From positions 1 through 46,751 of the IMG/VR virus record IMGVR_UViG_3300032224_002724: 46,751 bases of DNA. One strand, written 5' to 3'. This stretch comes from a virus. The notes beneath the pieces were generated by a model. That model made no database searches. It was given only the letters and a program-made list of their open reading frames with translations, and was not told where the DNA came from. Of the stretch, positions 39,976 through 46,751 are shown in pieces (position 1 is the first letter of the stretch; each line of letters opens with the position of its first letter). Both the position numbers and the translations under genes were made by a program.

Positions 39976-40809
39976 TTACACTGTATATTGAAGTAAATTT
40001 TTATATATATTTATATTTATATTTCGTATATTAGCTAAAATTTTTTCTTGAACATGATATTGTGTTTTAGTATTAGATAAATGAATATAAAAATTATTAC
40101 TTTTATGTATATTTTTTATAATACATTCGCAATTTAAATTATGATATTCTGCATAAAATTTAAGAAATAGTTGTTCTGGGATAGTTGGTATTAAAAAATT
40201 AAGTTTTATATTTTTTAAATATTCTATACTATATTTTTTGCGTAAAAATTCATAGATTAAAATTGATTTCTCAGCATAATCTTTTGCTATTTTTGGGTTT
40301 TTAAATCCTAAAACAGCACAATTATAAGCTTTTTCATATTTCGCTTCGGATCTTAATTGATTATTTAAAAAAAGTTTATCAATTAAAAAATCCCATTCTG
40401 GTATTATTTTTAAAGGAATAATATCTTTAAATTCATTCATTAATTTCATATACCATTCATTGTTTTCAAAAATTTCTTCGTTTTGACAAATTAAATCATA
40501 ATTTATTAAATTTTCTGTTATATCTTTTAACAAAAAAGTATCAAGATCTATAATTATTTGTTTTTTTTCAATTTTTAAAACTTGCATTTTAGAACAACTC
40601 CAATAAATGTCATAATATTTATTGAAGTCTATTTCATTAAATGAATCATATTCTAAACCTATATTTTTACAAAGATTTAAATGTTCTTTTGTAGAATAAA
40701 GATTAATTTTTAAATTTTGTTTTTTTAAACAAAGAAAAGATAGGGTTTGAGATATTAAGTATTTTTTTTTATCTAATATAGGTAAAAAAGTATGACTGAA
40801 TTCTATCAT
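39976..40809 (-). CDS. Glycosyltransferase-like protein within the virion gene block (GT-A, DUF6734-like)
   Basis: The 277-residue product is the third member of the family seen at 1966 and 30240: IIIDLDTFLL (Asp88, Asp90), YNCAVLGFKNP, and an aromatic-rich C-terminus with FYIHLSNTKTQYHVQE. Its ATG overlaps the stop of the Ser/Pro-rich gene by 4 bases, so the two are translationally coupled. This is strong context for glycosylation of the low-complexity Ser/Thr-rich virion protein upstream, although it could equally act on other partners. Confidence 0.6.
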   Translation of the reverse strand: MIEFSHTFLPILDKKKYLISQTLSFLCLKKQNLKINLYSTKEHLNLCKNIGLEYDSFNEIDFNKYYDIYWSCSKMQVLKIEKKQIIIDLDTFLLKDITENLINYDLICQNEEIFENNEWYMKLMNEFKDIIPLKIIPEWDFLIDKLFLNNQLRSEAKYEKAYNCAVLGFKNPKIAKDYAEKSILIYEFLRKKYSIEYLKNIKLNFLIPTIPEQLFLKFYAEYHNLNCECIIKNIHKSNNFYIHLSNTKTQYHVQEKILANIRNININIYKNLLQYTV

Positions 40810-42248
40810 TCGTTTATTTCTTTAATTTTATCTAAAGTTTCTTTTATTTTTATATCTTTTAAATTTTCTAAATTCATAAAATCCATATTTTCAATATCTT
40901 CAATAGGAATATCTAACAAAGTACTTAATAAATCTAAATTAACAATCGCAGATACGCCAGAAGAAGAAGATTCAGAAGAAGAAGAAGAAGGTTTGCAGTC
41001 AGAATAATCACATTCATAACAAGTAATTTCATCTCCTGCATTAATGCAGTTACTAGGAGATGGAACTTTTACTTTTTTAGGTTTCGTTTTTACATTACCC
41101 GTAGTTCCTGGTGGACAATTATCACAACCGCATGTTGCTGTATTATTATCTGGACATGCTCCTAGATCCTTACATGTACATTTTTTAACACAATCTTCAC
41201 ATATATAAGTATAATTATTGCATTCGTCACCACCATTAACAACTACCGATTTACAACTCCAATCACCTGGACCATATTTCCTTGCGCAATAAGAAAAATC
41301 ACAACCATTAGATGTTGTACCAACTCCAGCATCATAACCTTCACATGGTCTACATCTAGTAGGACTAGGTGAAGGGGATGATGGAGAGGGTGGTGGGGGT
41401 GGTGGGGGTGGTGGGGGTGGTGGGGGAGGTGGGGGAGGTGGGGGAGGTGATGGACTTGGTGATGGACTAGGACTTGGTGAAGGACTTGGTGAAGGACTAG
41501 GACTTGGTCCTGGATCAGATGATGAAGAAGATGAACTAGATGACGAAGATGAACTAGATGACGAAGAACTAGAGCTTGGTGGAGGTGGTGGAGGTGAACT
41601 AGAAGATGAAGAAGATGAAGGTGGCGGTGGAGGTGGTGGAGGTGAACTAGAAGATGAACTGCTACTCTCATCTTGGCATTGATAGCATTGTAAACCATTA
41701 ATATAAATAGGAACTACTTTTGCACCATTCCAACAATATATATTTGGAGTGCTATAATAACCATAATCAGCGCATGTACGTGAAGGACTAGGACCAGGTG
41801 AAGGACTTGGACTTGGTGAAGGACTTGGACTTGGTGAAGGACTAGGACTAGGAGAAGGAGGTTTTAGTTCGCACCCATAACAATTCAAATCTTTTACTCT
41901 CATTAAAACAACTTGATAATTATTTCCACAACTAAAATTTGGAGTAGAAGAATAAAAATAATCCTCGCAAGTTGGTTTAACTGGATTATCATAAATATAA
42001 ATACCAATAACTGCAGTTGAAACTCTATTCTCTCTATCATAAAAATAAATATATTGATTATGCCAACCTAAATTATAAATATATCCTATAATACGATTAT
42101 CTTTCGTTAATTCAAGAGTATTATGAGATAATATACTGTTTGTACTTATAAAATCACCAAAACTTTCAACTTGATATTCTATATAAGTATTACTATATGC
42201 ACCTATAGAGTAATTTTTTGTATATAAGATATCGTCTAAACTTTTCAA
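40806..42248 (-). CDS. Pro/Ser-rich, Cys-module surface-type protein
   Basis: The 480-residue product starts at TTG, since no ATG exists near the beginning and TATAAT lies 8 bases upstream. Two related roughly 40-residue modules (CEDYFYSSTPNFSCG to CYGC, and CADYGYYSTPNIYCW to CYQC) share C-x2-Y-x-Y-S-T-P-N. They are joined by (Ser-Pro)n, poly-Ser and poly-Pro tracts. A third Cys-rich region follows (CRPCEGYDA, CDFSYCARKYGPGDW, CEDCVKKCTCKDLGACP, CGCDNCPPG), then an acidic C-terminus. The layout is of a rigid, disulphide-stabilised surface stalk or spike. The low-complexity tracts resemble extracellular linkers. The next gene is a glycosyltransferase coupled by a 4-base overlap. Confidence 0.5.
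   Translation of the reverse strand: MKSLDDILYTKNYSIGAYSNTYIEYQVESFGDFISTNSILSHNTLELTKDNRIIGYIYNLGWHNQYIYFYDRENRVSTAVIGIYIYDNPVKPTCEDYFYSSTPNFSCGNNYQVVLMRVKDLNCYGCELKPPSPSPSPSPSPSPSPSPSPSPGPSPSRTCADYGYYSTPNIYCWNGAKVVPIYINGLQCYQCQDESSSSSSSSPPPPPPPPSSSSSSSSPPPPPPSSSSSSSSSSSSSSSSSSSSDPGPSPSPSPSPSPSPSPSPSPSPPPPPPPPPPPPPPPPPPPPSPSSPSPSPTRCRPCEGYDAGVGTTSNGCDFSYCARKYGPGDWSCKSVVVNGGDECNNYTYICEDCVKKCTCKDLGACPDNNTATCGCDNCPPGTTGNVKTKPKKVKVPSPSNCINAGDEITCYECDYSDCKPSSSSSESSSSGVSAIVNLDLLSTLLDIPIEDIENMDFMNLENLKDIKIKETLDKIKEINE
41391..41452. repeat. G-rich tract encoding poly-proline
   Basis: The plus strand reads repeated GGTGGGGG and GGAGGTGGGGG units with six runs of five G in about 60 bases, in a genome otherwise very poor in G. 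It encodes the Pro tract on the minus strand. Such runs can form G-quadruplexes and are prone to slippage. Confidence 0.7.
41510..41672. repeat. Serine-codon low-complexity tract
   Basis: The minus strand encodes runs of Ser with interspersed Pro; the plus strand reads GAT/GAA/GAC-type repeats of period 3 to 6 (for example GATGAAGAAGATGAAC). This is the poly-Ser linker of the Cys-module protein. Repeated codons are likely to vary in length between isolates. Confidence 0.65.
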
Positions 42249-42256
42249 TATAATAT

Positions 42257-42262
42257 ATTATA
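42257..42262 (-). promoter_or_regulatory. -10-like element for the TTG start at 42248
   Basis: On the minus strand, TATAAT lies 8 bases before the TTG, so a start site would fall 2 bases before the codon, as at 4837, which also uses TTG. A convincing -35 is not seen 17 bases upstream, so this is a weak call. Confidence 0.3.
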
Positions 42263-42282
42263 TTGATTTTAAAGGATTATGT

Positions 42283-45200
42283 TTAAAATAAATAATCATA
42301 ATATGATATTCTAAATCTATTAACTTCTTCTGTTAATATTTGAACTTCTGCTTGTTTTTCAGTTTCTCCATCCCCAATAGCCCCACTTCCACTAGGTTCT
42401 GGAATGCCGCTTTCATTTAATTTACAAGAAAAATTAATTAATTGATAATCTGCATAACCACTACCACAAACTATACCTGTTGCACCAGGAGTTCGCAAAC
42501 ATATTATAGATCCACTTGGTTGAGGAACATTTCCACTACCTAATTGATCTAATAAATCTTTTAATTTTTCTTCTACGTCAACTTTTTTATTTTCAACTTC
42601 AGATGAAATTGGTATTTCTTTAGTTATTGTATATTTTGTATTTTCAATTGAATCATATGGAATATTAGTTGTAACATTTGCATTAGGGCTTTTAATATAA
42701 GTATTAAGTGGTTGTAAATTTTGAGAAGTTACAACTCCAGTCCAATCAATATAATTATCTGAAACTTCTAACCTCATAATTTTAGGAACAAGATAGTTAT
42801 AGATTTGCAATCTAGGTTGTAAATTTAATTTAATATCATGGCTTCCAAATTTTCCACTTCTTAATGAAACAATATTTATTATACTATTTCCACTCTCATC
42901 AATTCCTCCATCAATTCCAGTGAGTAATGGCCCATATTCATATTGTATAGTTTTTTCATATTTTAATGGTTTCCAACTATATAATCCAGAGGATGCAAAT
43001 TTATAATTTATATTATTAATTAAACTTTGTTTTCCACTAAAATAGTCATATCCAGTAATTCCATTAGAATATATAAATTCGGTTGTATATTCTTTTATCG
43101 TTGGTCGTATACCATATAACGATGTAAATACTTTTTCGTAATCAAATGGATATTGTTTAAATGTAATTTTATCTCCATCATAAAAACTATTAACCGCAAT
43201 TTGTCCAGAATAATAATTTAAATTATATTTTAATTTAATTGTTAATGGGCTTGAATCATCTAAGAAAAATACTCCAGAATAAATAGCATCTCCACTTTCA
43301 GGAGTTTTAGGAAGATTTAAATTTGCATTTATTGCACTAGCCAAATCATTACTACATCCATTTTCTTTACAATAACAACATAAACTATTTAAATCTGTAT
43401 CTATCGCAACTCTATAAATAGATTCATTTGGAGAAGTATAAAAATTTAAATTTTTAGTGAAAACTGTAGATGGTAAGTATTTTTTTGGTATATCTATATA
43501 CGTTTCTCCATTCTTAAATTTTTTGGCAGCATCTTGACATATAACACAAAATGCAGTAGTACATGCTGCAGCTTTACCTGTTGAAATAGTAATACTTGGT
43601 ATACATAAATTTGAATATGCTCCAGTAATTTCTTTATAAAATAAAAATGGACTATCTACTGTTCCACTTATTGATCTTTCAAAATCAATAGCAAAAGCTA
43701 CTGGATTTTGATTATTTAAACTATTAAATCCAGATCCAGAAATTAGTTCTCTTAATCCTAATCCATAAGTTGCCCAAATTTTATCTTCGTTTTGCATGTA
43801 TATTTCTTTTAATTTTTCTCCAGTAACGTAATTAACGTTTAAAGATAGTAAACTAATGTTTTGATTTTTGCCACTTTGACTATTTTCAGTATACAAGAAA
43901 TCGTTTTCATTTCCAGAAAGTATAGTTGTATAAGTTCCAGGCTGTAGAAAGTATAAAAATCCAGTTTGTGTTCCTGTTATATAATTTCCATTTTGTAAGT
44001 AATTATTATTGTTATCAAATATTATAAATTTATATTCGCCAAGATTATAACTTAAATTATTATTTATATTTTTGTATTCAAATAAACAAGGTAAAGCTAT
44101 ATTTTTATTGTTAGATAATAATGGTGGATTTATTGTAATATTATTTTTTAAGAACTTATATTTTTCATTAACATAAGAACTTGTGTTAGTATGATGAGAA
44201 CTATCATAATTTATAAAATTATCTACTTTAAAATTTTGCAACATTCTTTTTTGAGAAAGATATTCATTAATATTATCAGTAATTCCAATAGGTTTTATTG
44301 GATCTAAAATTTCTATATTCAAAATACTAGGATTTTTTGGTATATCTTTGAAATATCCAGTTCTTAAAATAAGAGAATTCAATTCGATATCACAATCTTC
44401 TATACTATCTTCTTCAAAACCATATAAATTAAGATCTAATACAAGAATATGCTGTTCTCCACTTGATGGTAAAAATTGTTGATAATAAGAATCAATTGAA
44501 TTTTGCCTATAAGTTTTAGCACCATAATTAATATATTCATTATTTACAATTTCATAAGAAACTTTTGGTAATCCATATAAACCAGTATCATATTCATAAG
44601 GCTCTTTACCAGAAAATAATCCAGTATAAATTGTACCTAAATAATTTTTTAATTGTATAAAAGAAATATCATTTAAAATATTATAACCTGCAAAATTAGT
44701 ATAAGTTATTCCAGAAACGGGAAGATTAATATATTTTTGTATATATTGATTTATATTAATTTGTCCACTAGTATAATTATAAATACCAGTATCAAAAACT
44801 GGCTTTAATCTTTTATTGCTACTTTGTATTCCATTTAATAAAAATAAACCTGTATTAAATTCAAATTTACTTTGATCAGAATAGATTCCAATACCTGTAA
44901 AAAATATTTGTCCATAAGTATTATCTCCCCAACCAGTAATAGTTCCATTTTTTAATAAAGCTATATTAAAATATCCACCAGCACTAATCGCTCTAGCATT
45001 TGAGCCAATACCAATTGGTATATTAATTTGACCATAACTATTGTCTCCCCATCCAGTTATAGTTCCATTTTTTAATAATGCTAATGAATGATTTGCTCCT
45101 GCACTTATTCTACTAGCATTGGTACCAATTCCAATTGGAATATTTATTTGTCCATAACGATTATCTCCCCATCCAGTAACCCTTCCATCATTTAATAATG

Positions 45201-45711
45201 CAAGACTAAAATTTTCTCCTGCACTAATTCCTGTAGCATTTGAGCCAATACCAATTGGTATATTAATTTGACCAGAGTTATTATAACCCCAACCAGTAAT
45301 ACTTCCATCCTCTAGTAATGCGAGAGAATGCTTAAATCCAGCACTTATTTTATTAGCATTATTTACTATACCAGCAGGAATTGTTATCTGTCCATAAGTA
45401 TTATCTCCCCATCCAGTAATATTTTTATCATTTAATATAAGAAGTGAATGTGCATATCCAGCAGCTATTTCAATTCCATTTGTATCTGCGGGAATATTTA
45501 TTTGACCATAATCACGAAATCCAAAACCAGTAATTTCTCCATTATTTAATAAAGCAAGACCATGATAATATCCTGCCGAAATTTTATTAATATTATATAA
45601 ATATTTAATTTGATTATAATCATTATTTCCCCAACCAGTTACTATACCATTATTCAATAATGCTAATGAATAATTTAATCCCGCACTAATTGATTTTACA
45701 TCAGTGATCAT
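42283..45711 (-). CDS. Large virion-type protein with seven RCC1-like repeats
   Basis: The 1142-residue product begins with seven tandem RCC1-like repeats (residues about 4-280), each near 40 residues: 'ISAG..HSLALL.NG.ITGWGDN.YGQI.IP.GIGSNA'. Seven blades would form a complete beta-propeller, as in RCC1. The middle (about 300-1050) is Asn/Tyr/Gly/Thr-rich with beta character and Cys clusters (CTTAFCVICQDAAKKF, SLCCYCKENGC). The C-terminus is Gly/Ser-rich with paired Cys (IICLRTPGATGIVCGSG). It is probably a tail-fibre, spike or receptor-binding component. Its ATG overlaps the upstream stop by one base. Confidence 0.55.
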   Translation of the reverse strand: MITDVKSISAGLNYSLALLNNGIVTGWGNNDYNQIKYLYNINKISAGYYHGLALLNNGEITGFGFRDYGQINIPADTNGIEIAAGYAHSLLILNDKNITGWGDNTYGQITIPAGIVNNANKISAGFKHSLALLEDGSITGWGYNNSGQINIPIGIGSNATGISAGENFSLALLNDGRVTGWGDNRYGQINIPIGIGTNASRISAGANHSLALLKNGTITGWGDNSYGQINIPIGIGSNARAISAGGYFNIALLKNGTITGWGDNTYGQIFFTGIGIYSDQSKFEFNTGLFLLNGIQSSNKRLKPVFDTGIYNYTSGQININQYIQKYINLPVSGITYTNFAGYNILNDISFIQLKNYLGTIYTGLFSGKEPYEYDTGLYGLPKVSYEIVNNEYINYGAKTYRQNSIDSYYQQFLPSSGEQHILVLDLNLYGFEEDSIEDCDIELNSLILRTGYFKDIPKNPSILNIEILDPIKPIGITDNINEYLSQKRMLQNFKVDNFINYDSSHHTNTSSYVNEKYKFLKNNITINPPLLSNNKNIALPCLFEYKNINNNLSYNLGEYKFIIFDNNNNYLQNGNYITGTQTGFLYFLQPGTYTTILSGNENDFLYTENSQSGKNQNISLLSLNVNYVTGEKLKEIYMQNEDKIWATYGLGLRELISGSGFNSLNNQNPVAFAIDFERSISGTVDSPFLFYKEITGAYSNLCIPSITISTGKAAACTTAFCVICQDAAKKFKNGETYIDIPKKYLPSTVFTKNLNFYTSPNESIYRVAIDTDLNSLCCYCKENGCSNDLASAINANLNLPKTPESGDAIYSGVFFLDDSSPLTIKLKYNLNYYSGQIAVNSFYDGDKITFKQYPFDYEKVFTSLYGIRPTIKEYTTEFIYSNGITGYDYFSGKQSLINNINYKFASSGLYSWKPLKYEKTIQYEYGPLLTGIDGGIDESGNSIINIVSLRSGKFGSHDIKLNLQPRLQIYNYLVPKIMRLEVSDNYIDWTGVVTSQNLQPLNTYIKSPNANVTTNIPYDSIENTKYTITKEIPISSEVENKKVDVEEKLKDLLDQLGSGNVPQPSGSIICLRTPGATGIVCGSGYADYQLINFSCKLNESGIPEPSGSGAIGDGETEKQAEVQILTEEVNRFRISYYDYLF
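44880..45700. repeat. Tandem 120-base repeats encoding RCC1-like blades
   Basis: Units repeat at close to 120 bases (40 codons). The later units are very similar in DNA, and a string of about 34 bases is shared by 45001-45034 and 45241-45274, two units apart. High DNA identity between blades indicates recent expansion or recombination between units. Confidence 0.75.
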
Positions 45712-46751
45712 TAAATTTTCCTTGGTATATTATACGAAGTATCAGTATAAAAACTTTTTTCATATTTTATATTTGATGCTCTATCAAAAGATATAAAATC
45801 ACCAGTTTTAATATCCCCAATAGTTATATTTAAAAATGGATTACTAAAATTATTATTTATAATTTTTAATGGATTGTAATAAATTTCTAAAATTCCGCTA
45901 TAGATATTACCTTCTCCTGTAGTTAAATTTATTTTTTCAATACAGCTTTCACAACCAGAAAGTTGATATCCATATTGATAATAGGTTTTAAGAGTTGGAT
46001 CAAAGTTATCTAAAGTTCCAGAATCTTGAAATGAAAGATTTCCAATTAAATAATATAAAGTATGAAGATTAGACCAATCATTGGAATAAATTGGATTTTT
46101 TGTATATCTTAATTCATTACCAAAATAATTTAATATAAAATTAGAATCTATTAAAGCTCCACCGCCACCAGTTGATTTAATTAAATTAATATAAAGAGTA
46201 TCTTTTCTTCTCATTAAATTAGAAGAGAATGAAGTAGTATTTCCTGGAGTAGATATTATTCCATAAATTCCAGTTGTTAATAATGCATAAGAATTACCTG
46301 TTGGAAAAAATTTGCCATCTAAAAGATTTTCTGGAAGATAATATTTAGTTCCATCATGATATGCACCAAAACAAAAAAGTTTTATATTATGTTTCAAATA
46401 ATATTCATTTGAGGTTAATTTAATAGGTGCGCCAAAAAATTCTCCACTTTCATTACCATAATAAAGAGTATTTGTTTCTTTATAAGTTTTCGGTATAGAA
46501 ACTGTAACATATCTATCAAGTCCAGCTGTGCCACTAATTGATACATATTTTTCTAATTTTTTATTACCATATTCATCAAGATATATATTTAAAGGATTTC
46601 CACTATTTGAAGTTCCAGTTTGAATAAATTGATAACTTTTTCCTTTTTCAAAATAAAGACCAGAGCCTTGTGTTCCATTTAAATAATAACAATCATGTCT
46701 TTTTATTACCGCACCACCTCCAACTGGCACGGAAGTTATATTGTCTGTTTG
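45711..46751 (-). CDS. Virion-type protein, runs off the window
   Basis: The minus-strand frame is open from 45711 to the last base of the window. A GTG at 46730 is an internal possible start, but seven further in-frame codons without a stop lie upstream of it, so the true start is probably outside. The visible 346 residues are beta-rich with Gly/Thr/Asn turns (GSGLYFEKGKSYQFIQTGTS, NSGNPLNIYLDEYG, GGGALIDSNFILNYFGN) and one Cys pair region (LSGCESCIEK). Composition matches its neighbours; no family recognised. Confidence 0.5.
   Translation of the reverse strand, partial: QTDNITSVPVGGGAVIKRHDCYYLNGTQGSGLYFEKGKSYQFIQTGTSNSGNPLNIYLDEYGNKKLEKYVSISGTAGLDRYVTVSIPKTYKETNTLYYGNESGEFFGAPIKLTSNEYYLKHNIKLFCFGAYHDGTKYYLPENLLDGKFFPTGNSYALLTTGIYGIISTPGNTTSFSSNLMRRKDTLYINLIKSTGGGGALIDSNFILNYFGNELRYTKNPIYSNDWSNLHTLYYLIGNLSFQDSGTLDNFDPTLKTYYQYGYQLSGCESCIEKINLTTGEGNIYSGILEIYYNPLKIINNNFSNPFLNITIGDIKTGDFISFDRASNIKYEKSFYTDTSYNIPRKI

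Noticed and set aside
40792-41007. Plus-strand acidic protein with poly-Glu
   Set aside because: It is the antisense of Ser codons in the minus-strand spike gene and has no own signals.
41243-41698. His/Leu-rich protein in another minus-strand frame
   Set aside because: Composition follows from reading the Ser/Pro repeat in a shifted frame.
44880-45700. CRISPR array
   Set aside because: Repeats are about 120 bases, continuous and in frame with a protein; there are no constant repeats with unique spacers.
1-46751. tRNA genes or rRNA
   Set aside because: No cloverleaf-like sequence with a T-loop GGTTCRA or conserved rRNA stretch was recognised in the few intergenic gaps; none exceeds 125 bases.

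Overview
The window is an AT-rich, almost gap-free stretch that reads as part of a large tailed-bacteriophage genome, or an assembled uncultivated phage. The evidence is a phage-type replication and recombination set (RecA/UvsX-like recombinase, DnaB-like helicase, ThyX, DnaG-like primase, RecB-like nuclease, DnaQ-type exonuclease, bacterial Pol III alpha) next to long, glycine/threonine-rich virion-type proteins. No ribosomal, tRNA or bacterial housekeeping operons are seen. The genes use the standard bacterial code, with TAA, TGA and TAG all serving as stops. The host cannot be named from this sequence.

Layout. (1) Bases 1-19288, plus strand: a sugar, glycan and nucleotide module. It holds two 2OG-Fe(II) oxygenase-like proteins, several glycosyltransferases, SAM methyltransferases, and a nucleotide-sugar set: nucleotidyltransferase, 4,6-dehydratase, an RfbH/E1-type PLP/[2Fe-2S] 3-dehydrase, a ThDP enzyme, a NeuB-like synthase, a dehydroquinate-synthase-like cyclase, SDRs and GDP-mannose 4,6-dehydratase. 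It ends with a HAD phosphatase and a DeoD-type phosphorylase. (2) Bases 19359-30243, plus strand: DNA replication and recombination. The polymerase III alpha subunit is encoded in two pieces, a PHP-domain gene and a palm/fingers/OB gene, with a proofreading-type exonuclease and two unknown genes between them. (3) Bases 30240-36265: a minus-strand glycosyltransferase, a putative ssDNA-binding protein, a glycosyltransferase cluster in which a GT9-like enzyme looks split over two genes, and a possible single-strand annealing protein. (4) Bases 36269-46751, all minus strand: virion-type proteins, including one with seven RCC1-like repeats, one with Pro/Ser tracts and Cys-rich modules, and an embedded glycosyltransferase. 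The last gene runs off the window.

Expression. Several operon heads carry a sigma70-like promoter (TTGACA-N17-TATAAT type) placed so that the predicted transcription start falls on, or 1-2 bases before, the start codon. This predicts leaderless mRNAs, mainly for replication genes. Some operon-internal genes instead have a Shine-Dalgarno sequence exactly 7 bases before the start.

How the genes may work together: the sugar enzymes could make unusual deoxy or branched NDP-sugars. The glycosyltransferases, some placed among virion genes, could then attach them to virion proteins or alter the host surface. This is inference. The replication genes would give the virus a largely autonomous replisome.
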